Shown one piece after another: positions 45,152 to 56,539 of a DNA stretch of 64,000 bases. Each line of letters opens with the position of its first letter. The stretch's first letter is position 1. The translations under genes and the position numbers were made by a program. The stretch is from Pseudomonas morbosilactucae (GTDB lineage: Bacteria > Pseudomonadota > Gammaproteobacteria > Pseudomonadales > Pseudomonadaceae): contig NZ_JALQCW010000090.1 in assembly GCF_023241715.1 (NCBI RefSeq), forward strand, positions 1 to 64,000. The letters are read 5' to 3'. The notes under the pieces are model-generated. The model saw only the letters and a program-made list of their open reading frames with translations, searched no databases and was not told the origin of the DNA.

Positions 45152-45943
45152 TCAGGCGGCCTTGGGTTTGGGTGGAAACTTCGGCGCGTGCAGCCCCACC
45201 TGCATGCCCTGGTGAACCAGGGCCATGATGTCTTCATGGGCCAGGTCGAACAGGCGCTTGAGGCTGGGCAGGACGAAGTAGATCGGTTGCAGGATATCGA
45301 TACGGTACGGCGTACGCATGGCTTCCAATGGGTCGAACGCCTGGTGCTCTGGCTCGCTGGAGAGGCTGTACACCGTCTCCTTCGGAGAGGACAGGATGCC
45401 GCCGCCATAGATGCGCTGGCCCTGGGGTGTGTCCAGCAGACCGAATTCGATGGTCATCCAGTACAGGCGCGCCAGGTACACCCGTTCTTCCTTGGTGGCC
45501 TGTAGGCCGAGCTTGCCGTAGGTGTGGGTGAATTCGGCGAACCAGGGGTTGGTCAGCAGCGGGCAGTGGCCAAAGATCTCGTGGAAGATGTCCGGCTCTT
45601 GCAGGTAGTCCAGTTCTTCGCGGGTGCGAATAAAGGTGGCGACCGGGAAGCGTTTGCTGGCCAGCAGTTCGAAGAAGGTCTGGAAGGGGATCAGCGCCGG
45701 CACCCGGGCCACTTGCCAGCCGGTGGTGGCGCCCAGCACCTGGTTGATTTCGTCCAGTTGCGGGATGCGCTCGTGGGGCAGGCCTAGCTTGTCGATGCCG
45801 TCCAGGTACTCCTGGCAGGCGCGGCCTTCAATGACCTTCAGTTGGCGCGTGATCAAGGTATTCCACACCGCGTGTTCTTCGGCTGAATACTCGATAAATC
45901 CGTGCGCGTCGGGCTCGCGGGCCACGTACTGCGTCTGCTTCAT
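45152..45943 (-). CDS. phhA: Phenylalanine-4-hydroxylase
   Basis: A 263-residue iron- and tetrahydropterin-dependent monooxygenase making tyrosine from phenylalanine. The iron ligands are in 'FHEIFGHCPLL' (two His) and the conserved Glu lies further on near 'TIEFGLL'. The length matches the bacterial single-domain form. It is divergent from phhR; the intervening region holds a TyrR-type box. I looked for a sigma-54 site for this gene and did not find a convincing one. Confidence 0.96.
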   Translation of the reverse strand: MKQTQYVAREPDAHGFIEYSAEEHAVWNTLITRQLKVIEGRACQEYLDGIDKLGLPHERIPQLDEINQVLGATTGWQVARVPALIPFQTFFELLASKRFPVATFIRTREELDYLQEPDIFHEIFGHCPLLTNPWFAEFTHTYGKLGLQATKEERVYLARLYWMTIEFGLLDTPQGQRIYGGGILSSPKETVYSLSSEPEHQAFDPLEAMRTPYRIDILQPIYFVLPSLKRLFDLAHEDIMALVHQGMQVGLHAPKFPPKPKAA

Positions 45944-46054
45944 GCTGCTCTCCTGCCGAGATGCGTTCTTGTTATGTGTGACCCTAGAGATACCCCAGGG
46001 TGCCCCTCGGCGCAGCAGGTCTTGAGTGGCCTGATCGTACCGTGGAATGTTTTT

Positions 46055-46072
46055 TGTAAAGTTTTCGTTACG
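46055..46072. promoter_or_regulatory. Putative PhhR/TyrR-type operator
   Basis: TGTAAA-N6-GTTACG (46055-46072) matches 10 of 12 positions of the TyrR-box consensus TGTAAA-N6-TTTACA. It lies in the 289-bp phhA/phhR intergenic region, about 110 nt upstream of phhA, and is a candidate PhhR site. Confidence 0.5.
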
Positions 46073-46232
46073 AAATACTCCTCATGCCCGGAATGTCGAG
46101 GCTTGGCGCTTTGGAAAAGGCTATGGCTGTCACGTAATCTTGACGACTTTCTGCGTCGTCCCGTAAAAACATGGTCGTCGGACTGCCTTTTTCCCTTGCC
46201 TGTCCCTTCCCACTCTCTTGGGCCTTCTCTCT

Positions 46233-47801
<1,569 letters not shown>

Positions 47802-47963
47802 CGGAGGGCGGCGGAGGGCGGCGAGTCGGCCCTGTGTATCAGGGAGGTTACTTGCCGTAAGCGGCATAAGTCCGCCGTTTTTCCGTCTCGGGTGTGCGCC
47901 TGAAAAATCGCCCGATCCTTGCAAAGGCCTGGCCCGCTTGGGTACGAGCACATGGAAATCAAG

Positions 47964-47980
47964 TTGGTGCGCTTATTGCT
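47964..47980 (+). promoter_or_regulatory. Putative sigma-54 promoter for flgFGHIJKL
   Basis: TTGGTGCGCTTATTGCT has GG (47966-47967), ten bases, then GC (47978-47979). The -12 element TTGCT is perfect and the -24 element TGGTGCG has two changes from TGGCACG. It lies 57 nt before flgF. Sigma-54 control fits the known class of these flagellar genes in Pseudomonas. Confidence 0.6.
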
Positions 47981-48036
47981 TATGGCTCATCAGTACAGCG
48001 GTGGGCGGCAAACGTCCGGCAGATAGAGGAAAGACT

Positions 48037-48777
48037 GTGGACAAGTACCTTTACGTGGCAATGACCGGCGCCAGCCAGAACGCACTGGCGCAGAAGGCTC
48101 ATGCCAACAATCTGGCGAACATCTCCACCAACGGTTTTCAGCGTGACCTGGAACAGGCCCGCTCGATGCCGGTGTTCGGTGACAGCTTTCCGGCGCGGGC
48201 CTTCGCCATGAGCGAACGTCCAGCGACCGACTTCACTCCGGGGTCCCTGGTGGAAACCGGGCGTGACCTGGATGTGGCCGTCAGCGGCAATGGCTGGATC
48301 GCCGTGCAGGGCGCTGATGGCTCGGAAAGCTATGTGCGCACTGGCAGCCTGAATGTCGACGCCTTGGGTGTGCTGCGTGCCGGCAACGGCATGCCGGTGA
48401 TGGGCAATGGCGGTCCGATCGCCGTACCGCCGGAGCAGAAGGTCGAAGTCGGCCAAGACGGCACCATCAGCATCCGCGCCATGGGCGAAGGGCCGCGAGT
48501 CATGGCCGAGGTTGACCGCATCAAGCTGGTCAATCCTGACCTGAAGAGCATGACCAAGGGCCTGGACGGTTCGATCAAGACCAAGGACGGCCAACCGGCC
48601 CCTGTCGATGCCAACGTGCAGCTGGTCTCGGGGTTCCTGGAGTCGAGCAACGTCAACGCTGTGGAAGAGATGACCTCGGTCCTGGCCTTGTCCAAGCAAT
48701 TCGAATTGCACATCAAGATGATGAACACCGCTAAAGAAGACGACCAGGCCATGGCTCGGGTCTTGCAGATCAGCTAA
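48037..48777 (+). CDS. flgF: Flagellar proximal rod protein FlgF
   Basis: A 246-residue rod protein. N-terminal flagellar rod motif 'NALAQKAHANNLANISTNGFQRDL' (the conserved ANNLAN), central 'DLDVAVSGNGWIAVQGADG', and C-terminal 'QLVSGFLESSNVNAVEEM' and 'FELHIKMMNTAKEDDQAM'. The start is GTG 48037 with GAGGA 6 nt upstream. It is the first gene of the distal rod/ring/hook-associated operon. Confidence 0.95.
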   Translation: MDKYLYVAMTGASQNALAQKAHANNLANISTNGFQRDLEQARSMPVFGDSFPARAFAMSERPATDFTPGSLVETGRDLDVAVSGNGWIAVQGADGSESYVRTGSLNVDALGVLRAGNGMPVMGNGGPIAVPPEQKVEVGQDGTISIRAMGEGPRVMAEVDRIKLVNPDLKSMTKGLDGSIKTKDGQPAPVDANVQLVSGFLESSNVNAVEEMTSVLALSKQFELHIKMMNTAKEDDQAMARVLQIS

Positions 48778-48822
48778 TTACCAGTACGTAGCGCCGTAAA
48801 ACAGGCGCGCGAGGAGAATCGA

Positions 48823-49608
48823 ATGCTTCCGGCTCTATGGGTTGCCAAAACCGGTCTGTCCGCCCAGGACACCAACCTGACCGTGATTTCCAACAACTTG
48901 GCCAACGTGTCGACCACGGGTTTCAAACGTGATCGCGCCGAGTTCCAGGACCTGCTGTACCAGATCAAGCGTCAGCCGGGTGCTCAGTCCACCCAGGACA
49001 GCGAACTGCCGTCGGGCCTGCAAGTGGGTACCGGTGTGCGCATTGTCGGCACCCAGAAGAACTTCACCGCCGGCAGCCTGCAGACCACCGAGCAGCCGCT
49101 GGACATGGCGGTCAACGGTCGCGGTTTCTTCCAGATCCTGCAGCCCGATGGCACGACTTCCTACACCCGTGACGGCACTTTCCACCTCGACTCCAACGGC
49201 CAGATTGTAACGGCCAACGGTTTCGCCCTGGAGCCTGCGATCGTCGTGCCTAACGATGCCCAGACCTTCACCGTGGGCCAGGACGGCACCGTGTCCATCA
49301 CCATCGCCGGCAACCCGGCTTCCCAGGTGATCGGCAACCTGCAGACAGCCGACTTCATCAACCCGGCCGGCCTGCAAGCCGTGGGTAACAATCTGTTCCT
49401 GGAAACCGCCGCCAGCGGCGCGCCGCAAATCGGCACGCCGGGCCTGAACGGCTTCGGCACCACGCTGCAGAACACCCTGGAAACCTCCAACGTCAGCACC
49501 GTTGAAGAGATGGTCAACATGATCACCACTCAACGTGCCTACGAGATGAACTCCAAGGTGATCTCCACCGCCGACCAGATGCTCTCGTTCGTAACGCAGA
49601 ATCTGTAA
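48823..49608 (+). CDS. flgG: Flagellar distal rod protein FlgG
   Basis: A 261-residue axial protein. N-terminal 'NLTVISNNLANVSTTGFKRDRAEF', middle 'TEQPLDMAVNGRGFFQILQPDG', and C-terminal 'TLETSNVSTVEEMVNMITTQRAYEMNSKVI' (partial quote) are canonical. The length equals FlgG of other bacteria (about 260). It follows flgF by 45 bp and precedes flgH by 61 bp. Confidence 0.97.
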   Translation: MLPALWVAKTGLSAQDTNLTVISNNLANVSTTGFKRDRAEFQDLLYQIKRQPGAQSTQDSELPSGLQVGTGVRIVGTQKNFTAGSLQTTEQPLDMAVNGRGFFQILQPDGTTSYTRDGTFHLDSNGQIVTANGFALEPAIVVPNDAQTFTVGQDGTVSITIAGNPASQVIGNLQTADFINPAGLQAVGNNLFLETAASGAPQIGTPGLNGFGTTLQNTLETSNVSTVEEMVNMITTQRAYEMNSKVISTADQMLSFVTQNL

Positions 49609-49669
49609 TCAAGTCTTTGAGGCGGCCATGAGTCTCAATGGCGCGCCTGCAACACCGTGAGGAAGGGTC

Positions 49670-50365
49670 ATGAATCGGTACGTTTGTCTTCTAGCACTGA
49701 GTGGGATTGCCGTGCTTGCGGGTTGTGTCTCGCCGCCGCCAAAACCCAATGACCCTTACTACGCGCCAGTGTTGCCGCGTACGCCATTGCCTGCGGCCGC
49801 CAACAACGGGTCGATCTACCAGGCCGGTTTTGAGCAGAACCTCTACGGTGACCGCAAGGCGTTCCGGGTCGGTGACATCATCACCATCACCCTGAACGAA
49901 AGGACTGCGGCCAGCAAAGGCGCGAACTCGGCCCTGACCAAGACCAGCACCAACAGCATCGGCCTGACCTCGCTGTTTGGCGCCGTGCCCAATACCAACA
50001 ACCCGTTGAGCGATGGCGACCTGACCTTGAACGCTGGCTACAGCGGCAACCGTGCCACCAAGGGCGACAGCAAGGCTGCCCAGAGCAACAGCCTGACCGG
50101 CTCGATCACGGTGACGGTAGCGGACGTCTTGCCCAACGGCATCATCGCCGTGCGGGGCGAGAAGTGGATGACCCTCAACACCGGTGATGAGCTGGTGCGG
50201 ATTGCCGGCCTGGTCCGGGCTGACGATATCGCCACCGACAACACCGTGTCGTCGACCCGTGTGGCCGATGCGCGCATCACCTACTCGGGCACCGGTTCGT
50301 TTGCCGATGCGAATCAGCCTGGCTGGTTCGACCGTTTCTTCCTCAGCCCGCTTTTCCCTTTCTAG
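49670..50365 (+). CDS. flgH: Flagellar L-ring lipoprotein FlgH
   Basis: A 231-residue outer-membrane ring protein. Lipoprotein signal with lipobox LAGC (Cys19). 'RAFRVGDIITITLNERTAASKG' and 'GSITVTVADVLPNGIIAVRGEKWMTLN' (partial motifs) are conserved, and the end 'VADARITYSGTGSFAD...WFDRFFLSPLFPF' is typical. It forms the L-ring with FlgI's P-ring. Confidence 0.96.
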   Translation: MNRYVCLLALSGIAVLAGCVSPPPKPNDPYYAPVLPRTPLPAAANNGSIYQAGFEQNLYGDRKAFRVGDIITITLNERTAASKGANSALTKTSTNSIGLTSLFGAVPNTNNPLSDGDLTLNAGYSGNRATKGDSKAAQSNSLTGSITVTVADVLPNGIIAVRGEKWMTLNTGDELVRIAGLVRADDIATDNTVSSTRVADARITYSGTGSFADANQPGWFDRFFLSPLFPF

Positions 50366-50374
50366 GTGGCCACG

Positions 50375-51481
50375 TTGAATTTCAAGCACCTGATGGCGGC
50401 CGTGTTGTTGCTGTCCACTTCCCTGGGCGTTCAGGCCGAGCGGTTGAAGGACATCGCCAGTATTTCGGGCGTACGTTCCAACCAATTGATCGGCTATGGC
50501 CTGGTGGTGGGGCTCAACGGTACGGGTGACCAGACCACTCAGACCCCGTTTACCCTGCAGACCTTCAACAACATGCTGTCGCAGTTCGGCATCAAGGTGC
50601 CGGCCGGTTCCGGCAACGTGCAGTTGAAGAACGTCGCGGCGGTGTCGATCAGTGCTGATTTGCCGGCGTTTGCCAAGCCGGGCCAGCAGGTGGATATCAC
50701 GGTGTCGTCCATTGGTAACTCCAAGAGCCTGCGTGGCGGCACCCTGCTGCTGACGCCGCTCAAAGGTATCGACGGCAACGTCTATGCCATTGCCCAGGGC
50801 AACCTGGTGGTGGGTGGCTTCGATGCCGAGGGTCGTGACGGTTCGAAGATCACTGTCAACGTTCCGTCGGCGGGTCGAATTCCCGGCGGGGCCTCGGTGG
50901 AGCGTGCCGTGCCCAGTGGTTTCAATCAGGGCAACAGCCTGACCCTGAACCTCAATCGTTCGGACTTCACTACGGCCAAGCGTATCGTCGACAAGATCAA
51001 CGACATGCTCGGCCCTGGCGTGGCCCAGGCCATCGACGGCGGTTCGATCCGCGTCACGGCGCCCCTGGACCCGAGCCAGCGTGTCGACTACCTGTCGATC
51101 CTGGAAAACCTCGAAATCGATCCAGGCCAGGCAGTGGCCAAGGTCATCATCAACTCGCGCACGGGCACCATCGTGATCGGTCAGAACGTCAAGGTGTCGC
51201 CGGCCGCCGTGACCCACGGCAGCTTGACCGTGACCATCACCGAAGACCCGATCGTCAGCCAGCCCGGGCCTCTGTCCAATGGCGAGACCGCAGTAGTACC
51301 TCGCTCGCGGGTCAACGCTCAGCAGGAAGCCAAGCCGATGTTCAAGTTCGGCCCCGGCACCACTCTGGATGAAATCGTTCGAGCGGTGAATCAGGTGGGG
51401 GCGGCGCCAGGTGACTTGATGGCGATCCTCGAGGCACTGAAACAGGCTGGCGCGTTGCAAGCCGACCTGATTGTGATTTGA
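50375..51481 (+). CDS. flgI: Flagellar P-ring protein FlgI
   Basis: A 368-residue periplasmic ring protein. The signal peptide NFKHLMAAVLLLSTSLGVQA precedes 'ERLKDIASISGVRSNQLIGYG'. 'RIVIG'-type repeats and the end '...LKQAGALQADLIVI' are canonical. The start is uncertain. TTG 50375 has AGGTGG 5 nt upstream; GTG 50366, directly after the flgH stop, is in frame and would add three residues. It follows flgH without a gap. Confidence 0.95.
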   Translation: MNFKHLMAAVLLLSTSLGVQAERLKDIASISGVRSNQLIGYGLVVGLNGTGDQTTQTPFTLQTFNNMLSQFGIKVPAGSGNVQLKNVAAVSISADLPAFAKPGQQVDITVSSIGNSKSLRGGTLLLTPLKGIDGNVYAIAQGNLVVGGFDAEGRDGSKITVNVPSAGRIPGGASVERAVPSGFNQGNSLTLNLNRSDFTTAKRIVDKINDMLGPGVAQAIDGGSIRVTAPLDPSQRVDYLSILENLEIDPGQAVAKVIINSRTGTIVIGQNVKVSPAAVTHGSLTVTITEDPIVSQPGPLSNGETAVVPRSRVNAQQEAKPMFKFGPGTTLDEIVRAVNQVGAAPGDLMAILEALKQAGALQADLIVI

Positions 51482-51491
51482 GGTAGAGGTC

Positions 51492-52757
51492 ATGGATATT
51501 CGCAAGGGCGGTGTGCTTGGCAGTGGGGATTCGGGGGCTTACTCCGACCTCAACCGGCTTAACCAGCTCAAGGTCGGCGACAAGAACAGCGAAGGCAACA
51601 TGCGCAAGGTGGCGCAGGAGTTCGAGTCGCTGTTCCTGGGGGAAATGCTCAAGTCCATGCGCTCGGCCACCGAGGCCCTGGGCAAGGACAACCCGCTCAA
51701 TACGCCAGCGGCCAAGCAGTACCAGGAAATGTACGACCAGCAGCTGGCCGTGTCGCTGTCGCGTGAAGGCGGCGGTATCGGCCTGGCCAATGTGCTGATG
51801 CGTCAGATGATGAAGAATAAGCCGGCAGTGCCAGGCGCTGCTTCGGCCTTGCCGGGAGCCAGCAGTGAGGCCCCGGTCGCCACACCCACCGCGATTGCCG
51901 CGGGTACCACGGCCTTAGGCGGTCCACTGACTCGGGTTAACGGCCAGCGTCCGCTGTGGGCTTCGCGTGCGGTGGACCCGCAGACCTCCGGCACCAGTCA
52001 CAACGATATGGCGTTGCTTAACCAGCGGCGAATTTCCCTGCCAAGCAAGCTGACGGATCGTTTGTTGGCGGGCATTGTGCCTTCGGCTGCTACCGACGCT
52101 GCGGCAAAAAATGCCGCGCCAGGTCGCACCACGGCCGCCACCGATGCCGTGATCAAAGGCGAGTCGCTGACTGCCCTGGGGCGTGGCGCATCTCGCAACT
52201 CGCTGCAGATTTACAGCCGCGCCGTGGCCCAGCCGCCGTTGGCTCCGGCGAAGAAAGCCTTCAGTTCCTCCGACGAGTTCGTCGCCACCATGCTGCCCAT
52301 GGCCAAGGAAGCGGCCGAGCGTATTGGTGTCGATCCGCGGTACCTGGTGGCCCAGGCGGCCCTGGAAACCGGTTGGGGCAAATCGGTCATGCGTCAGCAG
52401 GATGGCAGTAGCAGTCACAACCTGTTCGGCATCAAGGCCGGCAGCAGTTGGAAGGGCGCGCAGGCCCGGGCGATCACCAGCGAGTTCCGAAATGGCGAGA
52501 TGGTCAAGGAGACGGCAGCGTTCCGTTCCTACGATTCCTACCAGGACAGCTTCCATGACCTGGTGACCTTGTTGCAGAGCAACAATCGCTATCAAGAAGT
52601 GTTGAAGGCTGCCGATAAACCAGAACAGTTTGTACGTGAGTTGCAAAAAGCCGGGTATGCAACCGACCCGGACTACGCAAGCAAGATCTCGCAGATAGCC
52701 AAACAGATGAAGAACTACCAGAACTACGCTGCGGCGAGCGCCTCCACGAATTTATAA
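51492..52757 (+). CDS. flgJ: Flagellar rod-assembly protein/peptidoglycan hydrolase FlgJ
   Basis: A 421-residue protein of two parts. The N-terminal rod-capping half has 'MRKVAQEFESLFLGEMLKSM'. A variable Ala/Pro-rich linker (about residues 100-250) follows, then a C-terminal glucosaminidase domain ('ERIGVDPRYLVAQAALETGW', 'HNLFGIKAGSSWKGAQ') that opens peptidoglycan for the rod. The linker is longer than in E. coli FlgJ (313 residues in total). It lies 10 bp after flgI. Confidence 0.94.
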   Translation: MDIRKGGVLGSGDSGAYSDLNRLNQLKVGDKNSEGNMRKVAQEFESLFLGEMLKSMRSATEALGKDNPLNTPAAKQYQEMYDQQLAVSLSREGGGIGLANVLMRQMMKNKPAVPGAASALPGASSEAPVATPTAIAAGTTALGGPLTRVNGQRPLWASRAVDPQTSGTSHNDMALLNQRRISLPSKLTDRLLAGIVPSAATDAAAKNAAPGRTTAATDAVIKGESLTALGRGASRNSLQIYSRAVAQPPLAPAKKAFSSSDEFVATMLPMAKEAAERIGVDPRYLVAQAALETGWGKSVMRQQDGSSSHNLFGIKAGSSWKGAQARAITSEFRNGEMVKETAAFRSYDSYQDSFHDLVTLLQSNNRYQEVLKAADKPEQFVRELQKAGYATDPDYASKISQIAKQMKNYQNYAAASASTNL

Positions 52758-52767
52758 GGTCTGAATC

Positions 52768-54825
52768 ATGAGTTTGCTCAATATCGGGATGTCGGGGCTG
52801 TCCGCCAGCCAAACGTCGTTGATGACCACGGGTAACAACATTGCCAACGCCGACACCGCCGGTTACTCGCGTCAGCAAACCGTGCAGGGCACCAAGGCCT
52901 CGAACCAGTATGGCAACGTCTTCATCGGCAGCGGCACGACCCTGGCCGATGTGCGTCGGGTGTACAACAGCTACATCGACGCCCAGCTGCAGACCACCAC
53001 TTCCCTGAACAGCGACGCGGCGGCCTACCTGGGCCAGGTCACGCCGGTGGATCAGTTGTTGTCGGACAGCGGCACCGGCATCAACGGCGCCCTGACCAAA
53101 TTTTTCGCCTCGGTGCAGAACCTCAACGCCAAGCCGACCGACGAGGCCGCCCGGCAGTTGCTGCTCAGCGACGCCCAGGCCTTGAGCAACCGCTTCAACT
53201 CGGTGTCGACTCAGCTCAATGCGCAGAACGCGAGCATCAACGGTAACCTCACCAGCATGGCCGATCAGGTCAACAAGCTGGCGGCGACCGTGGCTCAGTT
53301 GAACCAGAAAATTTCCGAAGTATCGAGCAGCGGCTCGGGCATGCCCAACGACCTGCTCGACGCGCGTAACGAGACCGTACGCCAGCTGTCGACCTTCATT
53401 GGGGTGCAGGTATCGGAGCGCGGTTCCAACGTTGACCTGTACCTGGGCAGCGGCCAGCCGCTGGTCATGGGCAACACCTCCAACACCCTGGAAGTGGTGG
53501 CCGGCAAGACCGACCCAAGCCGTTCCGCCCTGCAACTCAATCGCGGCTCCAGCACCATCGACATCACTTCGGTGACCACCGGCGGTGAAATCGGCGGCCT
53601 GTTGCGTTATCGCAGTGAAGTGCTGGACCCGGCGATGAATGAACTGGGGCGCGTGGCCCTGGTGATCGCCGATCAGATGAACAGCCAGATGGCCCAAGGC
53701 ATCGACAAAAACGGTGAGTTTGGCGGCAACCTGTTCAACGACATCAACAGCGCCGCGCTGGTCAACCAGCGCAGCATTGCCAGCAACGGCAACGATTCGA
53801 CCTCGGGCAACTTCGCGGTCACCATCGAAGACACTGGCAAGCTGACCACCTACGACTACCAGGTGACCTTCACCACCGCCACCGACTATTCGGTCAAGCG
53901 TTCCGACGGCACCGACATGGGCACCTTCACCACGACGCCACCGCCGAACCCGGCGCCGGTGATCGACGGTATCTCCATGGTGTTCAGCGGCAGTTCGGTT
54001 GCCGGTGACAGCTTCAAGATCACCCCGACTCGCAACGCCGCCACCACCATCCAGACCGAGATGACCGACGCCAAGCGTCTGGCGGTCGCCGCGCCGTTGA
54101 AGGCTGAAATCCTGCCTGGCGCCCAAGGCTCCCTGACCATCGCCGCCCAGCCTTCGCTGACGGTGCCGGTGGACATCTACGATAGTGCGGCAAAAATTGA
54201 GATGCAGACGGCGATCCAGAACTCGGGTCCGGTCAAGCTGGTATTCGATGACGCCGCCAGCGGCAGCCAGGGCTACAAGTACTACGACGCCAAGGGCACG
54301 CTGATGGGCAGCGGCTCCATCGTGCCGGGCCAGAGCAACACCCTGAACCTGCAGATCAACATGGTCGATGCCACCGGTGCGCCGATCACCGATGGCGGCA
54401 CTCCAGCGGTGCAGAAGACCTTCACTGTGGCCATGACCGTCGCCGGCTCGCCAGCGAGCGGTGATTCCATGAGCATCTCGGTTAACGGTGCGGGCTCCAC
54501 CGACAACCGTAACGGCCTGGCCCTGGCTAACCTGCAGACCAAGCAGACCGTGGACACTGGTTCGGCGAGTAAAGGCATCACCTTGGTGGACGCCTACGGC
54601 AAGCTGGTGGAAAACGTCGGCGCCAAGGCCAGCCAGGGCAAGCTCGACAGCGCCGCCACCGAGAGCATCCTGGCCAACGCCAAGAGCGCCCGGGACTCCC
54701 TGTCCGGGGTCGACCTGGATGAAGAAACCGGCAACCTGGTCAAATACCAGCAGTACTACACAGCCTCTTCGCAGATCATCAAGGCTGCGCAGGAAATTTT
54801 CAGCACGCTGATCAACAGCCTTTAA
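52768..54825 (+). CDS. flgK: Hook-filament junction protein FlgK (HAP1)
   Basis: A 685-residue hook-associated protein. N-terminal 'LLNIGMSGLSASQTSLMTTG' and 'NIANADTAGYSRQQTV' are the conserved start. The C-terminal coiled region '...LSGVDLDEETGNLVKYQQYYT...AAQEIFSTLINSL' is typical. The central domain is variable and longer than in enteric FlgK (about 550). It lies 10 bp after flgJ. Confidence 0.96.
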   Translation: MSLLNIGMSGLSASQTSLMTTGNNIANADTAGYSRQQTVQGTKASNQYGNVFIGSGTTLADVRRVYNSYIDAQLQTTTSLNSDAAAYLGQVTPVDQLLSDSGTGINGALTKFFASVQNLNAKPTDEAARQLLLSDAQALSNRFNSVSTQLNAQNASINGNLTSMADQVNKLAATVAQLNQKISEVSSSGSGMPNDLLDARNETVRQLSTFIGVQVSERGSNVDLYLGSGQPLVMGNTSNTLEVVAGKTDPSRSALQLNRGSSTIDITSVTTGGEIGGLLRYRSEVLDPAMNELGRVALVIADQMNSQMAQGIDKNGEFGGNLFNDINSAALVNQRSIASNGNDSTSGNFAVTIEDTGKLTTYDYQVTFTTATDYSVKRSDGTDMGTFTTTPPPNPAPVIDGISMVFSGSSVAGDSFKITPTRNAATTIQTEMTDAKRLAVAAPLKAEILPGAQGSLTIAAQPSLTVPVDIYDSAAKIEMQTAIQNSGPVKLVFDDAASGSQGYKYYDAKGTLMGSGSIVPGQSNTLNLQINMVDATGAPITDGGTPAVQKTFTVAMTVAGSPASGDSMSISVNGAGSTDNRNGLALANLQTKQTVDTGSASKGITLVDAYGKLVENVGAKASQGKLDSAATESILANAKSARDSLSGVDLDEETGNLVKYQQYYTASSQIIKAAQEIFSTLINSL

Positions 54826-54838
54826 GGAGTCGTAACCC

Positions 54839-56416
54839 ATGCGCATTTCCACCGCCCAGTTTTACGAGTCTTCGGCTGCCAACTACCAGAAGAACTTCGC
54901 CAACGTGGTCAAGAGCAGCGAAGAGGCCAGCAGCCTGGTTCGCGTCAACACCGCGGCCGATGATCCGGTAGGTGCCTCGCGCCTGCTGCAACTGGGCCAG
55001 CAAGCCTCGCTGTTGAATCAGTACGACGCCAACACCACTACCATCAAGGCCACCCTGGGCCAGGCCGAAGCGGCCATGACCAGCATCACCAACGTGTTGC
55101 AGCGCGCCCGTGAGCTGGCGGTCAGCTCCGGCAACGCCGGGTTCACCGATGCCGACCGTCTGTCCAACGCTGCTGAACTGGGTCAGATCGAAGAGCAACT
55201 GCTCAGCCTGATGAACACCCAGGACGAAAACGGCAAGTACATCTTCGCCGGTTCCAAGAGCGATACCCCGCCGTTCAGCCGCAACTCCGACGGCACCTAC
55301 AGCTACAACGGTGACCAGACCAGCCTCAGCCTGCCCGTGGGCGATGGCATGACCATGGCCACCAACAGCACCGGCTGGGATGTGTTCCAGCAGGCAATCA
55401 ACACCAGTCGTACCCAGATCAGCCTGCCAACGGGGCAGGTGGATGACGGGCGTCTGGTGTTGTCCGATGGCCAGGTTGGCAACAGCGCCTCCTATAACTC
55501 CGCGTTTCGTAGCGGTGCGCCCTATACCATCACCGTGACCAACGGTAACCAGTTGAAGATCCAGGATGCCGCTCTCAATGATGTGACCTCGGATGCCAGC
55601 GCCAACGGGATTTTCAAGGCGGACGGTGGCGCCGACTCGCAGACCGTGAGCTTCCGTGGGGTGGACATTCGACTGAACGTCAACCTGCAGACGGGTGATG
55701 ATCCGGCGACAGTGCTCGATGGCAAGGTTTTCACGCTGGAAGCCAAGCCCGACAGCTTTAACGCCTCCCGTAGCCCGGGTAACCCGAGCACGGCGCAGAT
55801 CCTCAGCACTGAAGTTACCGATTCTGCGGCCTACAACGCAGCCTTCCCGAATGGTGGGGCGATTCTGAAGATCGGCGCGGGCGACACGTTCGAGCTGTAC
55901 GCGTCCCCCCTCACGTCGTCGAGCAAGCCGATTGCCAATGGTCCGTTGACCGGCACACCGCCGGACACCGTTGTCGCCGCCGGAGTGACCTTTACCCTGA
56001 CCGGTACTCCGAACCAAAATGACCAGTTTTCGGTGGCGGTGAACAATCACCAGACCCAAAACATTCTGGATACCATCAGCCAGTTGCGCACCGCACTGTC
56101 GACACCCATCAACGGTGATCCGGTTGCCAAGCAGAAGCTGGTCGCGGCCCTGGATACGGGGATGGCTAACTTGGCCGCCGGTACTGATCAGGTCAGCAAT
56201 GGCTTGAGTTCGGTGGGTGGTCGCGGCCAGTCCCTGGACACTCAGGTGGAAACCAACGCCAGCCTGCGTGCGGCCAACACCCAGACCCAGTCGGCGATCC
56301 GTGATTCCGACCCGGCAGAAGTGATGACCCGCTTGACCCTGCAGCAAACCATGCTGCAGGCCTCGCAACTGGCGTTCAGCAAAATCGCGCAATTGGGCCT
56401 GTTCAACAAGGTCTGA
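54839..56416 (+). CDS. flgL: Hook-filament junction protein FlgL (HAP3)
   Basis: A 525-residue flagellin-like hook-associated protein. The N-terminal coiled part 'MRISTAQFYESSAANYQKNF...TAADDPVGASRLLQLGQQAS' (partial) and C-terminal '...RDSDPAEVMTRLTLQQTMLQASQLAF' (partial) are conserved. The middle domain makes it larger than enteric FlgL (317) and is typical of Pseudomonas. It lies 13 bp after flgK and is the last flagellar structural gene here. Confidence 0.95.
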   Translation: MRISTAQFYESSAANYQKNFANVVKSSEEASSLVRVNTAADDPVGASRLLQLGQQASLLNQYDANTTTIKATLGQAEAAMTSITNVLQRARELAVSSGNAGFTDADRLSNAAELGQIEEQLLSLMNTQDENGKYIFAGSKSDTPPFSRNSDGTYSYNGDQTSLSLPVGDGMTMATNSTGWDVFQQAINTSRTQISLPTGQVDDGRLVLSDGQVGNSASYNSAFRSGAPYTITVTNGNQLKIQDAALNDVTSDASANGIFKADGGADSQTVSFRGVDIRLNVNLQTGDDPATVLDGKVFTLEAKPDSFNASRSPGNPSTAQILSTEVTDSAAYNAAFPNGGAILKIGAGDTFELYASPLTSSSKPIANGPLTGTPPDTVVAAGVTFTLTGTPNQNDQFSVAVNNHQTQNILDTISQLRTALSTPINGDPVAKQKLVAALDTGMANLAAGTDQVSNGLSSVGGRGQSLDTQVETNASLRAANTQTQSAIRDSDPAEVMTRLTLQQTMLQASQLAFSKIAQLGLFNKV

Positions 56417-56539
56417 GTCCGTCGTCAAACAGCGCTTGCCCTCGCATAGCGCTGTCGAGCCGCCAACCGTCTTTTCCAAGCGGTTCTGGAGCCTTTGCCG
56501 GATCACCGGCAGGGGCTCGCCGCTCGAGAGTTTTTCTAC

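Noticed and set aside
45944..46060. Sigma-54 promoter for phhA
   Set aside because: No GG-N10-GC site with acceptable -24 and -12 elements on the minus strand; GGGGCACC and GGCCAC fragments have wrong spacing.
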